Source: Pseudomonadota bacterium (GTDB lineage: Bacteria > Pseudomonadota > Alphaproteobacteria > Rhodospirillales > Magnetospirillaceae). Taken from it: a stretch of DNA of 32,167 nt. Position numbers and translations under genes: made by a program. Where the stretch lies: assembly GCA_021798485.1 (NCBI GenBank), contig JAJZGK010000009.1, positions 1 to 32,167 of the forward strand, in the 5' to 3' direction. Shown here in pieces: positions 15,725-23,563 of the stretch. The notes beneath the pieces are model-generated. The model had not been told where the DNA came from. It saw only the letters and a list, made by a program, of their open reading frames with translations, and did no database searches. Positions within the stretch are counted from its first letter, which is position 1; each line of letters begins with the position of its first letter.

Positions 15725-16077
15725 CGCAGTTCGCCGATCCTTCCGCCTATTACCGCCTGCATCTGTTCATCTGCACCAATCAGCGCCCCGAAGGGCACCC
15801 CCGCGGCTCCTGCGCCCGCCAGGGCGCCGAGGGGCTGCGTGATTACCTGAAAGCCCGGGCCAAGGAACTGGGGCTGGGGGATGTGCGCGTCAACAGCGCC
15901 GGCTGCCTGGACCGCTGCGAGCTGGGTCCGGTGCTGGTGATTTATCCGGAAGGGGTGTGGTACAGCCTCTCCACCCACGAGGATGCCGAGGAAATCCTGA
16001 CCACCCATCTGCTGCGGGGCGGCCGGGTGGAGCGCCTGCTGCGGCGGCCTGAAGACGGCCCCCGGCGTCCGGCGTAA
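15721..16077 (+). CDS. (2Fe-2S) thioredoxin-like ferredoxin
   Basis: A 118-residue protein starting at GTG. It has the thioredoxin-like [2Fe-2S] ferredoxin pattern: LFICTNQRPEGHPRGSCARQG with Cys18 and Cys31, then NSAGCLDRCELGPVLVIYPEGVWY with Cys62 and Cys66. These four cysteines are the expected cluster ligands, and the spacing C-x12-C...C-x3-C is right for the family. It probably moves electrons in the cytoplasm; the partner is unknown. It overlaps DUF6489 by 4 bp and is followed 13 bp later by mnmE, so it likely shares that transcript. The acidic and arginine-rich tail after residue 95 is not conserved as far as I know. Confidence 0.92.
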   Translation: MTQFADPSAYYRLHLFICTNQRPEGHPRGSCARQGAEGLRDYLKARAKELGLGDVRVNSAGCLDRCELGPVLVIYPEGVWYSLSTHEDAEEILTTHLLRGGRVERLLRRPEDGPRRPA

Positions 16078-16090
16078 GGTCAGGGCGGCG

Positions 16091-17422
16091 GTGTCTTCCC
16101 TGCACGACAGTATTTTCGCCCTGACCAGCGGCTCCGGCCGGGCCGGGGTGGCGGTTTACCGTCTTTCCGGATCGCTGGCCGGGGCGGCGATCACCGCCCT
16201 GACCGGCCGGAACTTGCCGCCGCCGCGCCAGGCCAGCTATCGCCGCCTCGTCTGGCAAGGCGATCTCCTCGATCAGGGGTTGGTGTTGTGGTTTCCCGCT
16301 CCGGCCAGTTTTACCGGCGAAGACGTGGCCGAATTGCAGCTGCACGGCGGCCGCGCCGTGGCCCAGGCCTTGAGCGCGGCCCTGATCGCCCTGGGTTTGC
16401 GTCCGGCCGAGCCCGGTGAATTCAGCCGCCGTGCCTTCGAGGCCGGTAAGCTGGATCTGACCCAGGCCGAGGCCATCGCCGATCTGGTGGCGGCCGAAAC
16501 CGCGGCGCAGCGCCGTCAGGCCCTGCGGCAGATGGATGGGGCCCTGCTGCGGCTTTACGAAGCGTGGCGCGAACGGCTGGTGCGGGCCCAGGCGCATCTG
16601 GAGGCCGGGATCGATTTTTCCGACGAGGATCTTCCCGGCGGCCTCGACGAGGGAGCCCGCCGGGCCTTGCAGGCGGTGGTGGCCGAGATGACGGCGCATC
16701 TGGCCGACAGCCACCGTGGCGAACGGCTGCGTGATGGCTTGCATGTGGCCATTCTGGGGGCGCCCAATGTCGGCAAATCCAGCCTGTTGAACCGCATCGC
16801 CGGGCGCGAGGCGGCCATTGTTTCGGGCACCGCCGGCACCACCCGCGATATTATCGAGGTGCATCTCGATCTGGCCGGTTATCCGGTGGTGCTGGCCGAT
16901 ACCGCCGGCCTGCGCGAGGCCGCCGAAGCGGTGGAGGAGGAGGGGATTCGCCGCGCCCTCGACCGCGCCGACCGCGCCGATCTGAAATTGCTGGTCTTCG
17001 CCGCCGATGAAATCGAACGGCCCGATGCGGCGGTGCTGGAGCTGATGGATGCCGACAGCCTGGTGCTGATCAATAAATGCGATACAGGGCTTCCCCCGTC
17101 TCCCGCCTGGGGGCAGGGGCACGAAATTCTGCCGGTTTCGGCCCGGACCGGTCTGGGGCTGGAGGCGCTGCTGGCGGTCCTGACCGAACGGGCCGCCGCC
17201 GCCCTGGACGGCGCCGGAGCGCCGGCCCTGACCCGGGCCCGTCACCGCCAGGCCATCGAGGAGGCCGTGGCGTCGTTGCGGCAGTCTCTGGCCGCGGCGC
17301 TTCCCGAGCTGGCGGCCGAGGATGTAAGACTGGCGGCGCGGGCCTTGGGCCGCATCACCGGGCGGGTGGATGTGGAAGAAATGCTGGATGTGATCTTTCG
17401 TGAGTTCTGCATCGGCAAATGA
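16091..17422 (+). CDS. mnmE: tRNA modification GTPase MnmE
   Basis: A 443-residue GTPase that, with MnmG, installs the 5-(carboxy/amino)methyl group on wobble uridine 34 of certain tRNAs. The start is GTG at 16091 ([22 protein letters not shown]), giving the standard N-terminus. The tetrahydrofolate-binding N-terminal domain runs to about residue 120 ([26 protein letters not shown]). The G domain has G1 GAPNVGKS (223-230), G2 GTAGTTRD (246-253), G3 DTAG (270-273) and G4 NKCD (328-331). The C-terminus FCIGK carries the catalytic cysteine. Its partner gene mnmG follows 28 bp downstream, with a parS site in the gap. Confidence 0.97.
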   Translation: MSSLHDSIFALTSGSGRAGVAVYRLSGSLAGAAITALTGRNLPPPRQASYRRLVWQGDLLDQGLVLWFPAPASFTGEDVAELQLHGGRAVAQALSAALIALGLRPAEPGEFSRRAFEAGKLDLTQAEAIADLVAAETAAQRRQALRQMDGALLRLYEAWRERLVRAQAHLEAGIDFSDEDLPGGLDEGARRALQAVVAEMTAHLADSHRGERLRDGLHVAILGAPNVGKSSLLNRIAGREAAIVSGTAGTTRDIIEVHLDLAGYPVVLADTAGLREAAEAVEEEGIRRALDRADRADLKLLVFAADEIERPDAAVLELMDADSLVLINKCDTGLPPSPAWGQGHEILPVSARTGLGLEALLAVLTERAAAALDGAGAPALTRARHRQAIEEAVASLRQSLAAALPELAAEDVRLAARALGRITGRVDVEEMLDVIFREFCIGK

Positions 17423-17425
17423 GGG

Positions 17426-17441
17426 TGTTTCACGTGAAACA
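17426..17441. other. parS centromere site 2 (perfect)
   Basis: TGTTTCACGTGAAACA, 16/16 match. It fills most of the gap between the mnmE stop and the mnmG start, ending 9 bp before the mnmG ATG, so it overlaps the mnmG translation-initiation region. Confidence 0.93.
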
Positions 17442-17450
17442 GTGCAGGTT

Positions 17451-19319
17451 ATGGAAAAAGTAGACGTTATCGTGATCGGCGCCGGGCATGCCGGCTGTGA
17501 AGCCGCCGCCGCCGCCGCGCGCCTGGGCGCGCAAACCCTGTTGCTGACCCACCGCCTGGAAACGGTGGGGGAGATGAGCTGCAATCCGGCCATCGGCGGT
17601 TTGGCCAAAGGCCAGCTGGTGCGCGAGATCGATGCCCTGGATGGCCTGATGGGCCGGGTGATCGATCAGGCCGGCATTCAGTTCCGCATGCTGAACCGCA
17701 GCAAGGGCCCGGCGGTGCAGGGACCCCGCGCCCAGGCCGATCGTAAACTCTACCGCCAGGCCATGCGCCGGGCCTTGGCGGAAACGCCGAATCTCGAGGT
17801 GCGGGCCGCCACGGTGGACGGTTTGCTGACTGGTGCCGACGGACAGCGGGTCTGCGGTGTGCAGTTGGCCGATGGTCAGACCCTTGCCGCCGCTGCCGTG
17901 GTTCTGACCACCGGCACTTTTTTGCGCGGCATGGTGCATATCGGTGAGGTGACCTATGCCGCCGGTCGCATGGGCGATCCGCCCAGTGTCGGCCTGTCGG
18001 CGGCCTTGCAGCGCTTAGGCTTCACCCTGGGCCGCCTGAAAACCGGCACGCCCTGCCGCCTGGACGGCCGCAGCATCGATTGGGCCGGCCTCGACAGCCA
18101 GCAGGGTGATGATCCGCCGGTGCCGTTTTCTTATTTGACCGAGCGCATCACCACGCCGCAGATCGCCTGCGGGGTTACCGCCACCACGCCGGCCAGCCAT
18201 GCCCTGATCCGCGCCAATCTAAGCCGGGCGCCCATGTATTCCGGGCAGATCGGCAGTGTGGGGCCGCGCTATTGCCCCAGTATCGAGGATAAGGTGGTGC
18301 GCTTCGCCGACCGCGACCGCCATCAGATCTTCCTCGAACCTGAAGGGCTGGACGACCATACGGTTTATCCCAACGGCATTTCCACCAGCCTGCCCGAGGA
18401 TGTGCAACTGGCGCTGCTGAAAACCATCCCCGGCCTGGAGCGGGCGGTGATGCTGCGGCCCGGCTATGCCATCGAATATGATTTCGTCGATCCGCGCGAA
18501 TTGCGGCCCACCCTGGAAACCCGCCGCGCCCCCGGTTTGTTTCTGGCCGGGCAGATCAACGGCACCACCGGCTATGAAGAGGCGGGGGCGCAGGGGCTGA
18601 TGGCCGGGCTTAATGCCGCCCTGGCGGCGGGCGGGGGCGGGAGCTTTACCCTGGACCGCGCCGATGCCTATCTGGGAGTGCTGATCGACGACCTGATCAC
18701 CCGGGGCACCAGCGAACCCTATCGCATGTTCACCTCGCGGGCGGAATACCGTCTGATCTTACGGGCCGACAATGCCGATCAGCGCTTGACCGGCAAAGGC
18801 GTGGCCCTGGGCTGTGTGGGCGCGGCGCGGCGCCAGGCCTTCGCTGTCAAGACCGAGGCTTTGGCGGCGGGGCGGGATCTGCTGAACACACTGTCGGCCA
18901 CGCCCACCGAATTGCGGGGCAGGGGTTTTAACGTCAATCTCGATGGTGTGCGCCGTTCGGCTTTCGCCTTGCTGCGGTATCCCGATATCTCCTGGCAGCA
19001 GATCGCGGCCTTATGGCCGGATCTGGCGGGGCTGCGGTCCGATGTGGCGGAGCAGCTGGAGATCGAAGGCCGCTATGCCGGCTATCTGGATCGTCAGAGC
19101 AGTGATATCGCCGCCTTCCGTCGCGACGAAGCCCTGGCCTTGCCGGCGGATCTGGATTATGCCGGTATCGGCAGTCTGTCCACCGAGGTACGGCTGAAAC
19201 TGGAAACGGCCCGCCCCGCCACCTTAGGGGCGGCCAGCCGCATTCCCGGTGTGACCCCGGCGGCGGTCACCGCCTTGCTGGCCTATGTCAAACGCGCCAG
19301 CCGGGCAGGAGCCGCCTGA
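17451..19319 (+). CDS. mnmG: tRNA uridine-5-carboxymethylaminomethyl modification enzyme MnmG
   Basis: A 622-residue FAD enzyme and partner of MnmE in tRNA wobble uridine modification. The FAD motif [10 protein letters not shown] is at 10-19. Further marks are [54 protein letters not shown] and [17 protein letters not shown]. The C-terminus has [57 protein letters not shown] 17451 ([10 protein letters not shown]) is preceded by GCAGG. An in-frame extension through parS site 2 (...VSRETVQV) is open back into mnmE but has no support as a start. The stop shares one base with the rsmG ATG. Confidence 0.97.
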   Translation: MEKVDVIVIGAGHAGCEAAAAAARLGAQTLLLTHRLETVGEMSCNPAIGGLAKGQLVREIDALDGLMGRVIDQAGIQFRMLNRSKGPAVQGPRAQADRKLYRQAMRRALAETPNLEVRAATVDGLLTGADGQRVCGVQLADGQTLAAAAVVLTTGTFLRGMVHIGEVTYAAGRMGDPPSVGLSAALQRLGFTLGRLKTGTPCRLDGRSIDWAGLDSQQGDDPPVPFSYLTERITTPQIACGVTATTPASHALIRANLSRAPMYSGQIGSVGPRYCPSIEDKVVRFADRDRHQIFLEPEGLDDHTVYPNGISTSLPEDVQLALLKTIPGLERAVMLRPGYAIEYDFVDPRELRPTLETRRAPGLFLAGQINGTTGYEEAGAQGLMAGLNAALAAGGGGSFTLDRADAYLGVLIDDLITRGTSEPYRMFTSRAEYRLILRADNADQRLTGKGVALGCVGAARRQAFAVKTEALAAGRDLLNTLSATPTELRGRGFNVNLDGVRRSAFALLRYPDISWQQIAALWPDLAGLRSDVAEQLEIEGRYAGYLDRQSSDIAAFRRDEALALPADLDYAGIGSLSTEVRLKLETARPATLGAASRIPGVTPAAVTALLAYVKRASRAGAA

Positions 19320-19948
19320 TGGTTTCACGTGAAACATCCACCTTCAACGACTTCGCCGCCGTTCTCCCTGTTTCACGTGAAACAGAGGCGCGTTTGCGGG
19401 CCTATGCCGATCTGCTGCTGACGTGGCAGCGCCGCATTAATCTGGTGGGACCGGCCACGCTGCCCGATCTGTGGCGCCGTCATATGCTGGATTCCGCCCA
19501 GCTGGCGGCGCATCTGCCGGCCGGGCCCATCCTCGATCTGGGCAGTGGCGCCGGCTTTCCCGGTCTGGTGCTGGCCATCCTGCGCGGCGGCCCGGTGCAT
19601 CTGGTGGAATCCGACGCCCGCAAGGGGGCCTTCCTGCGCGAGGCGGCCCGGATCACCGGCGCCGAAGCGGTGGTGCATACGCAGCGCATCGAGCGGCTGG
19701 CGCCCTTCGCCGTGGCCGCCATCACCGCCCGCGCCCTGGCCCCGGTGGCGCAATTGCTGGAGTGGGCCGAGCCCTTTTTGCAACAGGGTGTGCACTGTCT
19801 GTTTTTGAAGGGCCGCAGCTGCGAAGAGGAATTGACCCAGGCCTCGGAACGTTGGAAGATCACGGCGGAACGGATCCCGTCTGTCACGGACTCCTCCGGC
19901 ATCATCCTTCATCTCAGTGAGGTTCATCGTGGTCAAGATCAGCGATAA
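19319..19948 (+). CDS. rsmG: 16S rRNA (guanine527-N7)-methyltransferase RsmG
   Basis: A 209-residue SAM-dependent methyltransferase that modifies G527 of 16S rRNA. The SAM site is ILDLGSGAGFPGLVLAI (71-87), preceded by WQRRINLVGPATLPDLWRRHMLDSAQL, the family signature. The N-terminus is unusual: Val-Ser-Arg-Glu-Thr occurs at residues 2-6 and again at 18-22, and both copies are encoded by parS sites 3 and 4. The second copy lies where many alphaproteobacterial RsmG proteins also have VSRET. The start overlaps the mnmG stop by one base (TGATG), and the gene's end overlaps parA by about 20 bp. It is thus part of mnmE-mnmG-rsmG-parA-parB. Confidence 0.96.
   Translation: MVSRETSTFNDFAAVLPVSRETEARLRAYADLLLTWQRRINLVGPATLPDLWRRHMLDSAQLAAHLPAGPILDLGSGAGFPGLVLAILRGGPVHLVESDARKGAFLREAARITGAEAVVHTQRIERLAPFAVAAITARALAPVAQLLEWAEPFLQQGVHCLFLKGRSCEEELTQASERWKITAERIPSVTDSSGIILHLSEVHRGQDQR
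19321..19336. other. parS centromere site 3 (15/16) inside rsmG
   Basis: GGTTTCACGTGAAACA, one mismatch (first base) to the consensus, overlapping the rsmG start codon by one base. The last 15 bases, read in frame, encode Val-Ser-Arg-Glu-Thr (residues 2-6). Confidence 0.85.
19369..19384. other. parS centromere site 4 (perfect) inside rsmG
   Basis: TGTTTCACGTGAAACA, 16/16, in the rsmG frame and 48 bp after site 3. It again encodes Val-Ser-Arg-Glu-Thr (residues 18-22). It lies about 0.55 kb upstream of parA. Confidence 0.93.
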
Positions 19949-20738
19949 CCACGGTCCGTTGGCGTCCTCGCGCATTATCGCCATCGCCAATCAGAAGGGC
20001 GGGGTGGGCAAAACCACCACCGCCATCAATCTGGCAACGGCCATTGCCGCGAGCAAGAAGCGGGTTCTGGTGATCGACCTCGATCCGCAGGGCAACGCCA
20101 GCACCGGTTTGGGGCTGGACCGGGCCTCGCGCGCCATCAGTTCCTATCATGTGCTGATGGGCGAGGCCGATCTCGGACAGGCGGTGCAGGGCACCAACAT
20201 TCCCAATCTGTGGCTGGTGCCGTCCTCCATCGATCTGTCGGGTGCCGAGGTGGAACTGGTGGATGCGACGGCGCGCGAATCCCGTCTGCGCAGCGCCTTG
20301 GCCGCCGCCAGTGATTGGGATCTGATCCTTATCGATTGCCCGCCCTCGCTCAATCTTTTGACCCTGAACGCCCTGGTGGCGGCGCAGGCGGTGCTGGTGC
20401 CGCTGCAATGCGAATTTTTTGCCCTGGAAGGCATCAGCCATCTGGTCAAGACCATCGAACGGGTCAAGGCCGCCTTCAATCCCGATCTGGAACTGCACGG
20501 CATCGTGCTGACCATGTTCGACAAGCGGAACAATCTCTCGGACATGGTGGCCGCCGATGTCCGCGATTATTTTGGCGACAAGGTTTATAAAACAGTGATT
20601 CCCAGAAATGTCCGCGTCTCCGAGGCGCCCTCGCACGGCAAGCCGGTGCTGCTTTACGATGTGCGCTGCGCCGGGTCGGAAGCCTATATTCATCTGGCCA
20701 GCGAAGTGCTGAAGCGGGAACGGGAGTTGCGGGCATGA
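19929..20738 (+). CDS. parA: chromosome partitioning ATPase ParA
   Basis: A 269-residue deviant-Walker ATPase that moves ParB-parS complexes along the nucleoid after replication. The Walker A box is KGGVGKTT (23-30), with DLDPQGNASTGLG and LILIDCPPSLNLLTLNAL (Walker B region) following. VPRN-like PRNVRVSEAPSHGKPVLLYD is the usual C-terminal motif. I chose GTG 19929, six bases after the GTGAGG that could act as ribosome-binding site; GTG 19917 would add four residues and cannot be excluded. The gene overlaps the end of rsmG and shares ATGA with parB. It is the chromosomal type, with no N-terminal DNA-binding domain. Confidence 0.95.
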   Translation: MVKISDNHGPLASSRIIAIANQKGGVGKTTTAINLATAIAASKKRVLVIDLDPQGNASTGLGLDRASRAISSYHVLMGEADLGQAVQGTNIPNLWLVPSSIDLSGAEVELVDATARESRLRSALAAASDWDLILIDCPPSLNLLTLNALVAAQAVLVPLQCEFFALEGISHLVKTIERVKAAFNPDLELHGIVLTMFDKRNNLSDMVAADVRDYFGDKVYKTVIPRNVRVSEAPSHGKPVLLYDVRCAGSEAYIHLASEVLKRERELRA

Positions 20739-21730
20739 GCGGCGAGGCACCGCGTCGCGGCCTGGGCCGCGGTCTTTCCGCCCTGTTGGGCGATCCGGCG
20801 CCGGTGGCGCCGCCCGCATCGGTGGCGGCCCGGGCGGCCAATGCCGAAGCCGGCGGTGAAACGGTGGGCGATCCCAGCCGTATCGTGCGTCTTTTGGCCA
20901 TCACCACTCTGCAGCCGGGCAAGTTCCAGCCGCGCCGGGTCTTTGATGCCGAAGCCATTGCCGATCTGGTGGACTCGGTGCGCGAGAAGGGCATTCTGCA
21001 ACCCATTCTGGTGCGGCCGCTGCCGGGGGCGATCGAGAAATACGAAATCATCGCCGGCGAACGGCGCTGGCGGGCCGCCCAGCAGGCCTCACTGCACCAG
21101 GTGCCGGTGATCGTGCGCAGCATGAACGATCAGGAAGCCTTGGAAGTGGCCCTGATCGAAAACCTGCAACGCCAGGATCTGTCGCCGCTGGAGGAAGCGG
21201 AGGGCTATCGCCGCCTGATGACCGAGTTCTCCCACACCCAGGAGGAACTGGCCAAGTCGGTGGGGAAAAGCCGCAGCCATGTGGCCAACACCATGCGCCT
21301 GCTGGCTTTGCCCGATCCGGTCAAACGCCTGCTGGATGACGGCACCCTGTCGGCGGGCCATGCCCGCGCCCTGCTGACCAGCCCCGATCCCGCCGCCCTG
21401 GCCGAACAGGTGGTCAGCCGCGGCCTCAACGTGCGTCAGACCGAGGCCTTGGCGCAGAAGCAGCCGGGGAAGGCCAAGGCGCCGAAGCCGTCGTCGCGTG
21501 CCGAGACGGCGGACAGGGCCGACAAGGATACCGATGTGCTGGCGCTGGAGCGGGATCTCTCCAATCTGCTGGGGCTGACGGTCTCCATCCGCAACGAAGG
21601 CGATGGCGGCGAGCTGTCGGTGCAATATGCCACACTGGAACAGCTGGACGATATTCTGCATCGTCTGTCGGGCGGCTTGCATGGCAAGCCGGGCATGCCC
21701 GCCGGCTTCTCCGATCAGGATGTTGCTTAA
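20735..21730 (+). CDS. parB: chromosome partitioning protein ParB (CTPase, parS-binding)
   Basis: A 331-residue CTP-dependent DNA clamp that loads at parS and spreads. The N-terminus RRGLGRGLSALLGD (7-20) is the conserved ParA-contact motif. The CTP-binding domain has GILQP (86-90), GERRWRA (108-114) and ENLQRQDLSP (142-151). The helix-turn-helix HTQEELAKSVGKSRSHVANTMRLLALP (167-193) reads parS. A lysine/proline linker (about 240-262) leads to the C-terminal dimerisation domain. Cognate sites are present at 11892, 17426, 19321 and 19369. It overlaps parA by 4 bp. The inverted repeat copy 2 begins at the last base of its stop codon. Confidence 0.97.
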   Translation: MSGEAPRRGLGRGLSALLGDPAPVAPPASVAARAANAEAGGETVGDPSRIVRLLAITTLQPGKFQPRRVFDAEAIADLVDSVREKGILQPILVRPLPGAIEKYEIIAGERRWRAAQQASLHQVPVIVRSMNDQEALEVALIENLQRQDLSPLEEAEGYRRLMTEFSHTQEELAKSVGKSRSHVANTMRLLALPDPVKRLLDDGTLSAGHARALLTSPDPAALAEQVVSRGLNVRQTEALAQKQPGKAKAPKPSSRAETADRADKDTDVLALERDLSNLLGLTVSIRNEGDGGELSVQYATLEQLDDILHRLSGGLHGKPGMPAGFSDQDVA

Positions 21731-21857
21731 TACCAACCGGCCAATGCATTGACCGGTTGTATCGTCCCTCGCCGGGCGGCGGCATCCGCCGCCTTGGCCG
21801 CTCGCTCAAGGCTCGCTGGAAACCGGCCAACGAGTCACTTCAAGGGTTGTCCGGTAT
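21730..21857 (-). repeat. hairpin-rich intergenic repeat, copy 2 (downstream of parB)
   Basis: An inverted copy of the element after rho (11732-11860). It begins at the parB stop codon and is 128 bp long. Read on the minus strand, the conserved block includes CCAGCGAGCCTTGAGCGAGC and GGCGAGGGACGATACAACCG without change. The left outer part carries about seven substitutions, which introduce a mismatch into the first stem. The ATGCAT-centred palindrome (21735-21758 here) has one mismatch pair. It has no coding potential. In both cases the element abuts the end of a plus-strand gene, but with opposite polarity. Confidence 0.85.
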
Positions 21858-21888
21858 AACTCATTGAAAAGTAACGAACATCAAATCT

Positions 21889-21910
21889 GGCGCCGCTGAA
21901 GGGCGGCGCC
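21889..21910. other. short GC-rich hairpin between parB and holA
   Basis: Perfect 8-bp stem GGCGCCGC/GCGGCGCC with a 6-nt loop, in the gap between converging parB and holA. No T-run follows on either strand, so it is not a canonical terminator. A 14-bp palindrome ACCGGCCGGCCGGT lies nearby (about 21943-21956). Confidence 0.35.
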
Positions 21911-21972
21911 TGTGCCAAAGCCGGCTCTTTTCACTATGGGAGACCGGCCGGCCGGTTGGCATAAGGGGGAGA

Positions 21973-23010
21973 TCACCGCCGTTGCGGCGGGCGGCGGGCG
22001 CCGAAGCGGGCCAGCGACATGATGGCCCGTCCGGTCAGTTCGTCGCCGGGCATGCCGGTGGTCTTGCAATCGATTTCGGTATTGACCAGCAGCTCCAGGG
22101 CCTGGCCCAGCCGGTCCGGCGACCAGCGGGCCAGCTGGCTTTTGATTTCGGCGGCAACGCGGAAATGCGGCGGCGGCTTCAACGAGGTCACGGCCTGCTC
22201 GGCGGTCTTGCCCTTGGCGATATGGCCGGCGCACAGATGCAGCCGCTGAAAATGCCGCTGCAGGCTGCGCAGAATGGCGACGGCATGGGTGCCTTCCAGC
22301 AGCAGGCGGTCGAGCACCCGTTGCGCGGTGGCCTGATCGCCGTTGGCGGTGGCCATGCACAGGCTGTCGAGCGACAGGGCGGCGGTATCGCCGACGCAGG
22401 CCACGGCATCTTCCAGTTTCACCCGGCCCGGCCCGCCCATATAAAGGGCCAGCTTGTCCAGCTCGGCGCGGGTCAGCTTGCGGTCGCCGCCCAGGTGGTC
22501 GGCCAGAAAGGCCACGGCATCGGGATCGGCGGTCAGCTGATGGCCGCGCAGGGTTTCATGGATCACCGCCTCCAGACCGCCGCCCTCATCGGCATAGCAG
22601 GGCAGGGCCACGGCATTGTCGGCGCCTTCGAACAGTTTGCGCAGGCTGGAGCGGGGCGACAGTTCGCCGGCCTCGATCAGTACCATGGCATCGCCTAAGG
22701 GATGGGTCAGGAAGGCCGTCAGAGCGGCGGTGGCGGCATCTCCGGCCTCGCGCACCCGTACCACCCTGCGGCCGCCGGTCAGGGCTATGGCGGCCGCCTC
22801 GTCGGCCAGGCGGGCCGGATCATCCTTGAGGACGGAGGCGGCCAGATCGGCCATACGGAAGGGATCGGCCAGATCGGCCAGAACGGTGCGGGCCAGGCGG
22901 TCCAGCCGCTCCTTGATCAATCCGGCATCGGGGCCATAGACCAGAACCGCCCGCATGGCCGCATCGGGCTTGTTCAAAAAGGCCTCGATGCGGTTTCCAG
23001 CCAGTTTCAT
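21973..23010 (-). CDS. holA: DNA polymerase III delta subunit
   Basis: A 345-residue subunit of the clamp loader. Delta opens the beta clamp so it can be placed on primed DNA. The N-terminal MKLAGNRIEAFLNKPDAAMRAVLVYGPDAGLIKERLDRL is typical of alphaproteobacterial HolA (with the YGPDxGLIxER segment). VLIEAGELSPRSSLRKLFEGADNAVALPCYAD and LTRAELDKLALYMG follow in order, and FRVAAEIKSQLARWSPDRLGQALELLVNTEIDCKTTGMPGDELTGRAIMSLAR is the C-terminal collar region. It is the last gene of the minus-strand operon DUF3576-leuS-lptE-holA; lptE-holA is a common pairing. The 22-bp gap from lptE includes the ribosome-binding site. Confidence 0.95.
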   Translation of the reverse strand: MKLAGNRIEAFLNKPDAAMRAVLVYGPDAGLIKERLDRLARTVLADLADPFRMADLAASVLKDDPARLADEAAAIALTGGRRVVRVREAGDAATAALTAFLTHPLGDAMVLIEAGELSPRSSLRKLFEGADNAVALPCYADEGGGLEAVIHETLRGHQLTADPDAVAFLADHLGGDRKLTRAELDKLALYMGGPGRVKLEDAVACVGDTAALSLDSLCMATANGDQATAQRVLDRLLLEGTHAVAILRSLQRHFQRLHLCAGHIAKGKTAEQAVTSLKPPPHFRVAAEIKSQLARWSPDRLGQALELLVNTEIDCKTTGMPGDELTGRAIMSLARFGARRPPQRR

Positions 23011-23032
23011 CGCGGATGGCTCTTATCGTCCT

Positions 23033-23563
23033 TTAGGGAACCGGCGGCAGCTGGCCGGAGTTGACCTTGCCGGCGCGGATGAAATAGGCGGCAAGATCGT
23101 TGCGGATTTCCTGGGCCAGCAGCTTGGCCGACCGCTTCTGAATGTCGCTTTCGGCGGTGATATCGGCGTAATGCTCGACCAGGAAGTCGTAACTGACGTT
23201 GGAGGTATCGATGCCCTGGGCAATGACCACGCGGTCTTTGAACAGCTTATAGATGGCGGTATAGGCCACCACGTTGCGGGTGGCGTCATCCTCGCGGCTG
23301 GTGGCCAGGGGGTTGTCGGAATAGGTCAGAATGACCTGCAAATGATAAACCGGCTTGGCCGGCTCGCCGCGCGGATTAAGCTCGGTCAGCAGGGCATTGT
23401 GCAAAAGCTGTCCGGCCCGCTCGGCAATGGGATCGACGGTGACGCCGGCCAATTGCAGATTGACGGCGGGATCGGCGGAATATCTGCCGTACATGGGCCG
23501 GAAGCCGCAGGCCGACAGGGCCAGCAGCGTTCCGGCGGCCAGCAGGCCGTTACGCCACCACAT
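23033..23563 (-). CDS. lptE: LPS-assembly lipoprotein LptE
   Basis: A 176-residue outer-membrane lipoprotein, the plug partner of LptD in delivering lipopolysaccharide to the cell surface. The signal peptide [19 protein letters not shown] ends in a lipobox with Cys19, followed by GFRPMYGR, the classic (G)F(R/Q)P(L/M)Y motif. [48 protein letters not shown] and the [10 protein letters not shown] tail fit the family. The start overlaps the end of leuS by 14 bp, an arrangement common across proteobacteria (leuS-lptE-holA). It also implies the organism makes LPS. Confidence 0.94.
   Translation of the reverse strand: MWWRNGLLAAGTLLALSACGFRPMYGRYSADPAVNLQLAGVTVDPIAERAGQLLHNALLTELNPRGEPAKPVYHLQVILTYSDNPLATSREDDATRNVVAYTAIYKLFKDRVVIAQGIDTSNVSYDFLVEHYADITAESDIQKRSAKLLAQEIRNDLAAYFIRAGKVNSGQLPPVP

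Noticed and set aside
17400-17450. Extension of mnmG to an ATG inside the end of mnmE
   Set aside because: It would add 17 residues before the FAD motif, through parS site 2, and lacks a ribosome-binding site. ATG 17451 gives the usual N-terminus.
21889-21910. Hairpin as terminator of parB or holA
   Set aside because: The stem is good but no T-run follows on either strand, so I list it only as a hairpin of unknown role.
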